A stretch of 64,000 nt of DNA from Leucobacter komagatae (GTDB lineage Bacteria; Actinomycetota; Actinomycetes; Actinomycetales; Microbacteriaceae): assembly GCF_000834055.1 (NCBI RefSeq), contig NZ_JXSQ01000007.1, positions 1 to 64,000 of the forward strand. Direction: 5' to 3'. Of the stretch, positions 29,076 to 36,505 are shown in pieces. Numbering within the stretch: position 1 is the stretch's first letter; each line of letters starts with the position of its first letter. The position numbers and the translations under genes were made by a program. Under the pieces are notes generated by a model. That model saw only the letters and a program-made list of their open reading frames with translations, ran no database searches and was not told the origin of the DNA.

Positions 29076-29087
29076 TACGCTGAGGGC
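29076..29087 (+). promoter_or_regulatory. Leaderless -10 element of AI-2E permease gene
   Basis: TACGCT, six bases (GAGGGC), then ATG at 29088. Confidence 0.5.
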
Positions 29088-30215
29088 ATGGAAGACGCTA
29101 CAGACCGCCAGAACGATGGCGCAGCGCCCGCGCCAGCGACCACTGTGGGAGGCCCGCCTCGGAGCACCCTCCCCCCGTCGCTCGCTGTGCTGCTCGGTCT
29201 TGCCGCCGCGGTCGTGGTGCTCGCGGGGGTCTCGCTTGCCCGCGAGGTGATCGGGCCCCTCGCGCTCGCTGCCGTCATCGTCATCATCTGCAGCCCACTC
29301 AGACGCCCGTTCGACCGCCTCGGCTGGCCGAGCTGGGTTTCGACCTCGCTCGTCGTCGCGCTCTCCTGGGCTGTGCTCCTGGTGCTCGCCGGAATGCTCG
29401 CCTTCGCAACAGCGGAGTTCACCCAGCTCGTCATCGCTTACGCGCCCGACCTGCGAGCGACAGCAGACTCGCTGTTCGAGTTCTTCACGTCGCTGGGATT
29501 AAGCGAACAAATCACCGATGGAATCACATCGATCCTCACGCCGTCGCAGATCGTTGGCTACGCGACGTCGCTCGGGAGTAGCATCCTGGGGATCCTCACC
29601 GCCCTGTTCTTCATTTTCGCCTACGCCATCTTCATGGCGGCAGACGCTGGTCGCTTCGCCAGGGCCGGACGATCCTTCGGCCCCAGCGCCGGGGCCCGCG
29701 TGCGTCGCTTCGCGAACTTCAACAGCAATGTCCGACGCTACTATGTCGTGAACGCGGCGTTCGGGCTCCTCGTCGCCGTTGTCGATGGCCTGGCACTGTG
29801 GGCCCTTGGCGTCCCGGCCCCGCTGGTGTGGGCGATCCTGTCGTTCGTTACGAACTTTGTGCCCAACATCGGTTTTGTGCTCGGCCTCATCCCGCCTGCG
29901 ATCCTCGCGCTCGTCGTCGGGGGCCCGTCGCTCATGATCGCCGTGATCGTGCTCTACTCCGTTGCCAACGTGCTCCTGCAGGTACTCATCCAGCCAAAGT
30001 TTGTGAGCGATGCCGTGAGCCTGAGTCTCACGCTGAGCTTCGTCTCCGTGCTGTTTTGGACCTTCATCATCGGCCCGCTCGGTGCGATCCTCGCCATTCC
30101 GCTGACGCTCCTCGTTCGCGCGCTCGTCCTCGAGCGTGACCCTGGTATGAGCTGGTTGCGTTGGCTCTCCGGTGACAACTCAGCGACGGAGGCCAGCACA
30201 CCGCGCCCCCAGTGA
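29088..30215 (+). CDS. AI-2E family (PerM/YdiK-type) transporter
   Basis: 375-residue membrane protein with about eight hydrophobic segments and the central cytoplasmic helical part of the AI-2E family (SILTPSQIVGYATSLG). Conserved C-terminal features include NFVPNIGFVLGLIPPAILAL and QPKFVSDAVSLSLT. Some members export autoinducer-2, others do not, so the name is not proof of substrate. luxS lies 3.4 kb downstream. Paralogue at 45541-46743. Confidence 0.88.
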   Translation: MEDATDRQNDGAAPAPATTVGGPPRSTLPPSLAVLLGLAAAVVVLAGVSLAREVIGPLALAAVIVIICSPLRRPFDRLGWPSWVSTSLVVALSWAVLLVLAGMLAFATAEFTQLVIAYAPDLRATADSLFEFFTSLGLSEQITDGITSILTPSQIVGYATSLGSSILGILTALFFIFAYAIFMAADAGRFARAGRSFGPSAGARVRRFANFNSNVRRYYVVNAAFGLLVAVVDGLALWALGVPAPLVWAILSFVTNFVPNIGFVLGLIPPAILALVVGGPSLMIAVIVLYSVANVLLQVLIQPKFVSDAVSLSLTLSFVSVLFWTFIIGPLGAILAIPLTLLVRALVLERDPGMSWLRWLSGDNSATEASTPRPQ

Positions 30216-30224
30216 GCTGCGCAT

Positions 30225-30740
30225 TCAGCCACGCGCTCGGTGTCGTCTCACCGCGGCGCGATTGGCGCACCGCACGGAACAATAGCGCTGCGTGCCATTG
30301 CGCGTTACGTCGACGACGACGTGCACACACGGCGGCGCCTGGCACCTGCCAAGCCGCGTGACGCCGCGCGTTGTGAGGTGTAGCGCCGTACCGACCGGGA
30401 TCACCGATCGAAGCACGCTGGGAAGGGACGTTCTGTCGTCACGGTAGTGCAGGTGCCAGCCCTCGTCGTCGTGATTCACCAGTTGCGGATAGGCCGCGGC
30501 GTCCGCCATGAGAACGTTCAGGATCTCTGCGCGCCGCTCAGGCGAGTCCGCGTCGACAACGCGCAGCCACTCATCGATCACGTCGCGGGTGTCGGCATGG
30601 TCTTCTGGCTGCTCAGTGAAAGCCATGGTCATCCCGAACTCGCGAGTGCGCTCCTCGATTCCACCGCGGTCAGCTGGCCAATCATTGGCGAGCGACGCAG
30701 CCAGCTGTACCGCGTACGTGCCGTAAGGGTTGAGATGCAT
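30225..30740 (-). CDS. CGNR zinc-finger (ABATE-type) putative regulator
   Basis: 171 residues. The C-terminus has the CGNR-type zinc finger: CQAPPC, then YCSVRCANRAAVRRHRAR (Cys4 with the CxNR variant CANR) and an Arg-rich end suited to DNA contact. The N-terminal part (NPYGTYAVQLAASLAND) resembles the stress-associated ABATE domain. ATG at 30740 lies six bases after TGTAAT, so the message is probably leaderless. Target unknown. Confidence 0.82.
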   Translation of the reverse strand: MHLNPYGTYAVQLAASLANDWPADRGGIEERTREFGMTMAFTEQPEDHADTRDVIDEWLRVVDADSPERRAEILNVLMADAAAYPQLVNHDDEGWHLHYRDDRTSLPSVLRSVIPVGTALHLTTRGVTRLGRCQAPPCVHVVVDVTRNGTQRYCSVRCANRAAVRRHRARG

Positions 30741-30752
30741 AAGGGCATTACA
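30741..30752 (-). promoter_or_regulatory. Leaderless -10 element of the CGNR gene
   Basis: TGTAAT, six bases (GCCCTT), then ATG at 30740. Confidence 0.45.
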
Positions 30753-30765
30753 TCACGATTGACCT

Positions 30766-31029
30766 ATGAGCGCACAACACGACATTCAGATCCGCAACAC
30801 CGAGGCCGCAGCCCGGCGGGGCACACCCCAGACGCCACCGCATCCGCACCGGCATGCGTGGCGCACCGAATCGAGCCACCCAACATCCGAGGGTCTCATC
30901 AGCTACGCGCGCTGCAGCAGGTGCGGCGACCGGCGCATCGAGCTGCGCGAGAACGCACCCGCAGCGCGCCAACTGTCGCGAGACATCGGCAAGGCGAGCA
31001 GCCAGCGAGCGACTTCGGCTCTTGGCTAG
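30766..31029 (+). CDS. Hypothetical small Cys-x-x-Cys protein
   Basis: 87 residues, not recognised. The centre has HAWRTESSHPTSEGL then YARCSRCGDRRIEL, a single CxxC with a nearby His, which could be a half zinc ribbon or redox site. Divergent from the CGNR gene. Its stop shares the palindromic CTAG with the convergent nucleosidase gene (4-base overlap), so no terminator separates them. Confidence 0.65.
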   Translation: MSAQHDIQIRNTEAAARRGTPQTPPHPHRHAWRTESSHPTSEGLISYARCSRCGDRRIELRENAPAARQLSRDIGKASSQRATSALG

Positions 31030-31586
31030 CGCTGCGCGAGACGCGCTTCCCAGAATGCGCGCAGCTGGCGACTCTTGGTGAATACGATCTCATCCCACTC
31101 CGCGTCGGTGGTGGCACTGTCCGCGAAGTCGGACGGAATCTTGAACACCTGCAGCGAAACCCCAAGCCGGGCGCACAGGCTCGCGTAGGCGTACCCCTCC
31201 ATGTCGACGAGTTGAGCACCGAGCCCGGCGATGTGGGCACGCTGCGCGTCGTCCTTCACGAACTGATCGCCAGTCGCCATGGTCGCGGTCTCTGCCAGCA
31301 GCACCTCGCCCGCTGGCGCGACGGCCGGCGACGGCAGGGAAAAGTCGTGCTGCACGAGCTCGGTTACCTGATAGACCGTGTCGAGTGAGAGACGGTCAGC
31401 ACCCTCGCCAACCACGCCAGCCGTTCCGAGCACGATGACCCGATCGACGCTCCCCTCACGCAGCGCTGCCGCAAGCGACACTGCGGCATTCACCTTGCCG
31501 ACACCGGTAACCAGGTGCGGGACGCCTTCGAACGCGGAAGCCTCGTCCGCGTGTGCGAAAACCAGCAGGGGGTGACGGTCACTCAT
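31026..31586 (-). CDS. Nucleosidase of the PNP/UDP-phosphorylase (MTA/SAH nucleosidase-like) family
   Basis: 186 residues, shorter than the typical 230 of Pfs. It has VTGVGKVNAA (phosphate/ribose loop), ATGDQFV, and LVDMEGYAYASLC, whose Met-Glu pair contacts ribose in this family. It probably hydrolyses methylthioadenosine or S-adenosylhomocysteine; futalosine hydrolase is an alternative. ATG at 31586 has GAGGAG six bases upstream. Lies 2.1 kb from luxS, which would use the ribosylhomocysteine produced. Confidence 0.78.
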   Translation of the reverse strand: MSDRHPLLVFAHADEASAFEGVPHLVTGVGKVNAAVSLAAALREGSVDRVIVLGTAGVVGEGADRLSLDTVYQVTELVQHDFSLPSPAVAPAGEVLLAETATMATGDQFVKDDAQRAHIAGLGAQLVDMEGYAYASLCARLGVSLQVFKIPSDFADSATTDAEWDEIVFTKSRQLRAFWEARLAQR

Positions 31587-31709
31587 GTTTTCTCCTCAAC
31601 GTCAACGCAACCAGCCGCTGTGCGCGAAAGGTTCGGGCAGCAACCCTTCCCCGACTCGCCACCGAACGACCCAATGAGACCAGCGTATCTTGCCTGACGG
31701 CGAGCAGGG

Positions 31710-32270
31710 TCAGGGGCGGAGCACCTCATACGTGACACGCACGAGGCCATCTTCGCCAACGTGGGCGCCGCGCACGGCGAACTCCGCGCGCGCACCTGGC
31801 GCGAACAGACGAGTTCCGCCCCCGATGACCACCGGGAGCGTTGAAACAGTGAGCTCGTCAAGCAAACCGCGGGCGAGGAATTCCTGCACCGTCTTTCCGC
31901 CATCGACGTACACCTCCCGCGCCTCAACGCGTTCGAGTGCGACCACTGCATCTTCCACCGAACGCACCACGCTCACCCGCGCATCGCTGTCGGAGAGCGT
32001 GGTGCTGAGCACGAACACGCGCAACCCCGGGAATGGCCAATCCCCGAATGTGAGCACCTTCTCGTAGGTGGCGCGGCCCAAGAGGAGCGTATCGATCTGC
32101 GGAAAGAACGTCTCCCAGACAAGCGCGGGCACTGAATCCGATGTCGGCGTGTGCCGCCCCTTGCCCGGCGCTGACTCGAGAAACGCGAGATCGCCACCCG
32201 GCCCCGCGATGTACCCGTCGAGGCTTGCCCCGAGAAAGGCCCGGCCGCGCCACAAACGTTGTTGACTCAT
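31710..32270 (-). CDS. Dihydrofolate reductase/RibD C-terminal family reductase
   Basis: 186-residue NADPH-dependent reductase fold: FLGASLDGYIAGPGGDL at the N-terminus, LLLGRATYE in the middle, and VYVDGGKTVQEFL for the nucleotide site. Family members of this type are usually of unknown substrate and commonly sit under TetR control. The ATG at 32270 overlaps the stop of the upstream TetR gene by four bases (ATGA), so it is co-translated. GTG at 32276 is a weaker alternative. Confidence 0.85.
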   Translation of the reverse strand: MSQQRLWRGRAFLGASLDGYIAGPGGDLAFLESAPGKGRHTPTSDSVPALVWETFFPQIDTLLLGRATYEKVLTFGDWPFPGLRVFVLSTTLSDSDARVSVVRSVEDAVVALERVEAREVYVDGGKTVQEFLARGLLDELTVSTLPVVIGGGTRLFAPGARAEFAVRGAHVGEDGLVRVTYEVLRP

Positions 32271-32821
32271 ATCCACAGCTCCAAGAAATAATCGATGGTG
32301 TCATCCGGCGAGAGCGCAACGCCAGCGGCATCTGCTGCCTGGCTGAGGAGCACGCCGTGTAGTGCATCAAGCAGTATCCGCGCGGCAAGCTCAGGCTCGC
32401 CTGCGCGCGGGTATGCGAGCTTGCGAAGGAGCGCCGCTACGTAGCCGTGCTGCTTTGCGCGCCCCTCCGCCAGCGTTGCCGCAGCTGTTGCGCTTGCGAG
32501 ATCGGCGACAAGGTCACCGATACCCCCGACCGCTGCGGCCGCCGTCGGCACGAGAAACATGTCCCGCGCGAACCACCGAAGCTCGGTCAGCGGCTCTGCG
32601 GTCGTGGGCGCAGACGGGATGCCGTCGACCCAGTGCCTGCCGAGCGCCAGCAGGAGCCCCTCGCGCGACCCAAACCGCTTCACCAGCCCCGCCGGGCTGA
32701 GGCCGGCAGCGGGGGCTACCTCTGCGAGCGCCCAGCTCGCAGCCGGCCACTCGCGCTGGGCGAGATAGCCAGAAACGCGCGCCACTATCTCGGCGTCTGA
32801 TGCGGTGCGGGGTCGGGCCAT
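32267..32821 (-). CDS. TetR-family transcriptional regulator
   Basis: 184 residues with an N-terminal helix-turn-helix (ALAEVAPAAGLSPAGLVKRF, about residues 30-50) and a helical C-terminal domain. Start ATG at 32821 (MARPRTAS) fits the leaderless TACACT box six bases upstream; the longer frame to 32857 would run through the operator. Co-transcribed with the downstream RibD-like reductase. An inverted repeat covers its promoter, so autorepression is likely. Confidence 0.88.
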   Translation of the reverse strand: MARPRTASDAEIVARVSGYLAQREWPAASWALAEVAPAAGLSPAGLVKRFGSREGLLLALGRHWVDGIPSAPTTAEPLTELRWFARDMFLVPTAAAAVGGIGDLVADLASATAAATLAEGRAKQHGYVAALLRKLAYPRAGEPELAARILLDALHGVLLSQAADAAGVALSPDDTIDYFLELWI

Positions 32822-32833
32822 GCAGTTAGTGTA
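32822..32833 (-). promoter_or_regulatory. Leaderless -10 element of the TetR-reductase operon
   Basis: TACACT, six bases (AACTGC), then ATG at 32821. It lies inside the operator palindrome. Confidence 0.5.
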
Positions 32834-32849
32834 CGTGTATTTACTAACT
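32824..32849. promoter_or_regulatory. TetR operator palindrome
   Basis: AGTTAGT and ACTAACT (7-bp arms, 12-base centre) overlap the -10 region of the TetR gene. Confidence 0.55.
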
Positions 32850-33176
32850 CGAGGCAAGTGTCAACCCCTCGCAATATCCACACCACAGCCAACAGCCCCT
32901 CCCAACGCCCGCACAGAGGTTCGAAAGTTTTTTGCCAACACGCTGGCGTTTTTCGAAGACCTGTTCTATGATGAATGACAGAGCTTGCATGCGACCGCGA
33001 TTTCGTCCAGTGCAGGGCCAGTCTTCATTCCAGCGAAGCGCGCAGCAGCTCTCACTGATCCACACGGATCCACCGCCTCACTTGAGGCCGAGTACGCATT
33101 GTGTCTGCACACAGCACAGCGTGCTGATTGCCGCCGCGCATCAGGAAGATGGCGCGGCTTTGAAAGGACTACCCAT
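32850..33176. other. Long leader/spacer before the gene at 33177
   Basis: About 330 bases without a supported gene. A TATGAT box at 32967-32972 could be a -10 element for the downstream gene, giving a leader of about 200 bases with only short stems (for example GATCC-ACAC-GGATC at 33057-33070). Not recognised as any known riboswitch. Confidence 0.35.
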
Positions 33177-33440
33177 ATGCATTCACAGAACATCACACCC
33201 ATCCGCCCGGCGCCACGTACTCCGTACCACTCGCTTGGTGGAGACGCAACGATGCGGATTCCCGAGTGGGCACAGCACCGCTCCGTCTACCGCAGCGCAG
33301 GGCGCACGCTCTACGTCGTCGAGACCGACACCCTCCCAGAGGCACGTCGCGATCTCGCTCGGCTTGATCGCGCCGGCTGGAACGTTGCCGTCGAGTCAGA
33401 CGGCGCAGCAGCACGAATCGCGCTCAGCCGAGCCGCGTAG
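33177..33440 (+). CDS. Hypothetical small protein
   Basis: 87 residues, not recognised. The ordered part appears to begin at RIPEWAQHRSVYRSAGRTLY and continues with a basic/acidic helix (LPEARRDLARLDRAGWNVAV), suggesting a small alpha/beta fold. ATG at 33177 has AAAGGA about eight bases upstream. A very strong terminator follows, which supports a real single-gene transcript. Confidence 0.6.
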   Translation: MHSQNITPIRPAPRTPYHSLGGDATMRIPEWAQHRSVYRSAGRTLYVVETDTLPEARRDLARLDRAGWNVAVESDGAAARIALSRAA

Positions 33441-33457
33441 CACCGCACCCGAATCAT

Positions 33458-33502
33458 CAGCAGCCCCGCCGGCCTTGCACTAGCAGGCCGGCGGGGCTGC
33501 TG
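33458..33502 (+). terminator. Strong hairpin terminator
   Basis: 18-bp perfect arms (33458-33475, 33485-33502; CAGCAGCCCCGCCGGCCT) with a 9-base loop, 18 bases past the stop at 33440. Confidence 0.8.
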
Positions 33503-33510
33503 CGTGCGCC

Positions 33511-33598
33511 ACCGGCAGCAACAGCAACAGCAGCAGCCGAACCGTAGCCCCGGCAACAGCAACAGCCGCAGCCGCAGCCGCAGCCGCAGCACCGTAGC
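33511..33598. repeat. CAG/CAA and CAGCCG microsatellite
   Basis: Short CAGCAA and CAG runs, then four exact CAGCCG copies (33563-33586). The phrase ACCGTAGCCCCG occurs twice (33541-33552 and 33591-33602). Non-coding spacer upstream of luxS. Confidence 0.65.
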
Positions 33599-33636
33599 CC
33601 CGCGTCACATACGCACAGATCGCCAGCCCACAGAGC

Positions 33637-33648
33637 TACACTGGCCGC
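33637..33648 (+). promoter_or_regulatory. Leaderless -10 element of luxS
   Basis: TACACT, six bases (GGCCGC), then ATG at 33649. Confidence 0.55.
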
Positions 33649-34140
33649 ATGAGTGACGTCGAACTTGCACAGGTAGAGAGCTTCGCCCTAGACCACACGA
33701 AGGTGCTCGCGCCCTACGTGCGACTCATCGGGGTTGAACGCGGGCCAAAGGGCGACGCGATCTCAAACTTCGACATTCGGCTCGTGCAGCCGAACGCGGG
33801 CGAGATCCCGACCGCCGGTCTACACACCATCGAACACACCATCGCAGCGCTGCTGCGCACGCGCTTCGATGGCCTCATTGACATTTCCCCGTTCGGCTGC
33901 CGAACCGGTTTCCACATGATCGTGTGGGGCGAGCCGACCGCGACTGAGGTCGCGACGGCGATCAAGTCTTCCCTCACAGACCTCGTCGAGCGCGTCGAGT
34001 GGACCGACGTCCCGGGAACAACGGCGGAGAGCTGCGGCAACTACCGCGATCACAGCCTGCACTCCGCAAAGGAGTGGTCAAAGCAGGTCCTCTCGCAGGG
34101 CATCAGCGTCGACGCGTTCGACCGCAGCGTCATCGTCTAG
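33649..34140 (+). CDS. luxS: S-ribosylhomocysteine lyase
   Basis: 163-residue metalloenzyme cleaving S-ribosylhomocysteine to homocysteine and DPD, the precursor of autoinducer-2. The metal-binding motif HTIEH (residues about 59-63), catalytic Cys in FGCRTGF, and the C-terminal third metal ligand region [10 protein letters not shown] are intact. No ribosome-binding site; a leaderless TACACT box precedes the ATG. Its last codons and stop lie within a 19-bp tandem triplication. Genes for a nucleosidase and an MTA/SAH deaminase flank it. Confidence 0.96.
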   Translation: MSDVELAQVESFALDHTKVLAPYVRLIGVERGPKGDAISNFDIRLVQPNAGEIPTAGLHTIEHTIAALLRTRFDGLIDISPFGCRTGFHMIVWGEPTATEVATAIKSSLTDLVERVEWTDVPGTTAESCGNYRDHSLHSAKEWSKQVLSQGISVDAFDRSVIV

Positions 34141-34189
34141 CGAGAGCGTCATCGTCTAGCGAGAGCGTCATCGTCTAGCGAGAGCGTCA
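34126..34189. repeat. 19-bp tandem repeat, 3.4 copies, across the luxS stop codon
   Basis: AGCGTCATCGTCTAGCGAG at 34126, 34145 and 34164, then a partial copy. Each unit contains TAG; because 19 is not a multiple of three the stops fall in all three frames. Confidence 0.85.
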
Positions 34190-34216
34190 CCCCGCCGACC
34201 TTTCGCCCTCCCGGAT

Positions 34217-34242
34217 GAGGCTCGCCCCTCCGGGCGAGCCTC
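34217..34242. terminator. Bidirectional hairpin between luxS and mtaD
   Basis: GAGGCTCGCCC and GGGCGAGCCTC, 11-bp arms with a 4-base loop, between convergent genes. Confidence 0.75.
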
Positions 34243-34253
34243 CGCTCGGTGCG

Positions 34254-35555
34254 CTAGCCAACCAATCGTGCACGCGCTGCCCGTGCCTTTTCACGGACGG
34301 CGTCAGCGTCGAGCGTGAGGTGCGTACCGTCGTGATACACGTGGCGCCCCCCGATGAAGACCTCCCGCACATCCCGACCCGTTGCGCCGTACACGAGGTG
34401 CGCGACTAGATTCTCCGGCGGCAGCGGCGTAGCGGTCGTGACAGTGAGATCAACGGCGACGATATCCGCGAAACGCCCAACCGCGAGTGCGCCAGAGTCA
34501 GGGAAGCCGATCGCTGCCGCTCCCCCTCTCGTCGCAATGTCAATGGTCTGCGGGCCGAGCACCGCCGCAGCGTCTTGCCGCGCCCCGCGGTGCAATATGG
34601 TCGCCTGCTTGAGCTCTTCGAACAGGTCGAGCGAGTTGTTGCTCGCGACAGAGTCCGTTCCGATCGCGAGCTTCAGCCCAGCGTCAATCATTTCCGGCAA
34701 CGGCGCGATCCCGTTTCCGAGCTTGAGATTCGACACAGGGTTGTGGCTCACGGACGTGCCTGTCTGAGCAAACACCGCCACCTCAGCTTCGGTGAGGTGG
34801 ACGCAGTGTGCTGCGTGGACCTCCGCGTCGAAGAAGTCGAGCGAGGCGAGATAGTTACCTGGCGTCTCGCCGTACTGCTCACGAATCTGCGCGACCTCAG
34901 CGGCGGACTCGGAAATGTGGGTGTGGATCGGGATCCCGCCGGCGAGCGCTCGCTCACGCACCTCACGCAAGAATTCTGGGGTGCAGGTGTAGGGAGCGTG
35001 CGGGCCGAAGCCGACGCGTACCAGCGGATCCTCCCGGTACTTCGTCGCAAGCCGCTCGACCTCGTCGAGAACATTCGCCCCCGTCAGTGACGATACCGAT
35101 GGGAACGCTACGTCATCATTCGCGTTGCAGGCGAGCGCTGCAAAGACTCGCATGCCCGCTGAACGGACACGCTCAATGAGCGCCTCGTCCCAGTAGTACA
35201 TGTCAGCAAACGCCACGGTGCCCGTCTCGATCATTTCCAGGAGAGCGAGCTCGAGCCCCACGACGAGGTCGTCGTGGGTGACACGCTGCTCGATCCCCTG
35301 CACCGTCGCGAGCCACTGCATGAACCCCTCGTCATCGGAGGCGCCGCGCTGCAGTGTCATCGCCGAGTGGGTGTGACCGTTGACGAGCCCCGGCATGAGC
35401 GCATGACCTGCCAGGTCATGTGTCACCTCGCTCGCGGAACGCGGCGGGCCGGCATAGGTGATCCGTCCGGTCTCGTCGAATGCGAGCTCGGCGGGCGCAA
35501 TCGTTCCGGCGGGCGTGAGCATAGCGTCGGCGCGGAGAACTGTCTCGGTCGTCAT
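34254..35555 (-). CDS. mtaD: 5-methylthioadenosine/S-adenosylhomocysteine deaminase
   Basis: 433-residue metal-dependent amidohydrolase converting MTA or SAH to the inosine derivatives. Metal ligands: HTH in NGHTHSAMT, His in HTHISES, HAAHCVHLTE, and Asp in GTDSVASNN. GFGPHAPYTC is typical of the MTA/SAH deaminase branch. Start ATG at 35555 has a leaderless TACCCT box. Convergent with luxS, so SAH could be drained by two routes (nucleosidase-LuxS, or deamination). The wider chlorohydrolase family makes substrate assignment probable, not certain. Confidence 0.85.
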   Translation of the reverse strand: MTTETVLRADAMLTPAGTIAPAELAFDETGRITYAGPPRSASEVTHDLAGHALMPGLVNGHTHSAMTLQRGASDDEGFMQWLATVQGIEQRVTHDDLVVGLELALLEMIETGTVAFADMYYWDEALIERVRSAGMRVFAALACNANDDVAFPSVSSLTGANVLDEVERLATKYREDPLVRVGFGPHAPYTCTPEFLREVRERALAGGIPIHTHISESAAEVAQIREQYGETPGNYLASLDFFDAEVHAAHCVHLTEAEVAVFAQTGTSVSHNPVSNLKLGNGIAPLPEMIDAGLKLAIGTDSVASNNSLDLFEELKQATILHRGARQDAAAVLGPQTIDIATRGGAAAIGFPDSGALAVGRFADIVAVDLTVTTATPLPPENLVAHLVYGATGRDVREVFIGGRHVYHDGTHLTLDADAVREKARAARARLVG

Positions 35556-35567
35556 GCTGCAAGGGTA
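35556..35567 (-). promoter_or_regulatory. Leaderless -10 element of mtaD
   Basis: TACCCT, six bases (TGCAGC), then ATG at 35555. Confidence 0.5.
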
Positions 35568-35597
35568 CCCGGAGGAGCGCGTCGGGCGCAGGCCGTG

Positions 35598-36383
35598 TCA
35601 GCTGCCGAGGCGGCGCTGCCGTGAGGAGTAGTCGCGCAGTGCGCGCAGAAAGTCGACCTCGCGCAGGTCGGGGTAGAGCGCCTCAACGAAGTAGAACTCT
35701 GAGTGCGCCGACTGCCAAATCATGAAGTCGGAGATGCGCTGCTCCCCCGACGTACGGATGACGAGGTCGGGGTCCGCCTGGCCGCGCGTCCAGAGGTGCT
35801 CGCCAATCTTGTCGGGAGTGAGTGTCTCGGCGAGGGTGTCAAGAGTGCCGCCCTCTGCTTGATGCGCTTCGATGACGCTGCGCACGGCGGCGGCGATTTC
35901 GCTGCGTCCGCCGTAACCGACAGCGAGGTTCACGTGCAGACCGGTGTTACCTCGGGTGCGTTCCTCTGCGGCGGCGAGCGCGCTTGCAAGCTCGGGGTCG
36001 AGGCCGTCGCACGATCCAACGTGCTGCACACGCCAATCGGGATTTCGTGCAAGTTCGGAGGCGAGTTCGCCGATAATCCCAAACAGGTCCTTGAGCTCGT
36101 CGCTGCCACGCGCGCCAAGATTGTCGGCGGAGAGCAGGTACAGCGTGACAACTTGCACTCCAGATGCCTCGCACCACCCGAGAAACTCGGGAACCTTCCG
36201 GGCGCCGGCGCGATGACCGAAGGCTGCTCTCTCCTGGAGCCGCTGCTTCGCCCAACGCCGGTTTCCGTCAACAATGATCGCGACGTGATGCGGAACCTGT
36301 GCCTCGACAATTTCACGCCGCAGCCGCCGCTGGTACAGACGGTACAGCAGGCCGGTGCGCGGCGACGGGGGCAGGGAACTCAC
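35598..36383 (-). CDS. uppS: Isoprenyl transferase (undecaprenyl or decaprenyl diphosphate synthase)
   Basis: 261-residue cis-prenyltransferase that makes the lipid carrier for cell-wall synthesis. The catalytic Asp is in VAIIVDGNRRWA (about residues 34-45), with YLLSADNLG and the C-terminal LVIRTSGEQRISDFMIWQ. GTG start at 36383 lies six bases after TAGACT. Divergent from the TrhA gene. Chain length of the product cannot be read from sequence. Confidence 0.94.
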   Translation of the reverse strand: MSSLPPSPRTGLLYRLYQRRLRREIVEAQVPHHVAIIVDGNRRWAKQRLQERAAFGHRAGARKVPEFLGWCEASGVQVVTLYLLSADNLGARGSDELKDLFGIIGELASELARNPDWRVQHVGSCDGLDPELASALAAAEERTRGNTGLHVNLAVGYGGRSEIAAAVRSVIEAHQAEGGTLDTLAETLTPDKIGEHLWTRGQADPDLVIRTSGEQRISDFMIWQSAHSEFYFVEALYPDLREVDFLRALRDYSSRQRRLGS

Positions 36384-36395
36384 CTGGGTAGTCTA
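36384..36395 (-). promoter_or_regulatory. Leaderless -10 element of uppS
   Basis: TAGACT, six bases (ACCCAG), then GTG at 36383. Confidence 0.55.
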
Positions 36396-36493
36396 GCGAT
36401 TTGCGTGAGGTGACTCCCGGGTATCTGCTCAACTTGTCGGCACGCCCCGTGGGGATCCCCTACATATATGCGCACCCGCAGCTGTGGGGAACA

Positions 36494-36505
36494 TACACTC
36501 AGAGC
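36494..36505 (+). promoter_or_regulatory. Leaderless -10 element of the TrhA gene
   Basis: TACACT, six bases (CAGAGC), then ATG at 36506. It pairs with the divergent uppS element about 100 bases away. Confidence 0.55.

Noticed and set aside
28943-29250. Continuation of the Nudix-LOG frame past 28942
   Set aside because: After the C6 tract the sequence is Gly/Ser/Arg low complexity and overlaps the AI-2E gene, whereas the alternate frame gives a proper LOG C-terminus and stop.
32920-32960. Imperfect TCGAAA...TTTTCGA palindrome with T-runs
   Set aside because: Arms are interrupted and no gene upstream on either strand needs a terminator here; not strong enough to list as a site.
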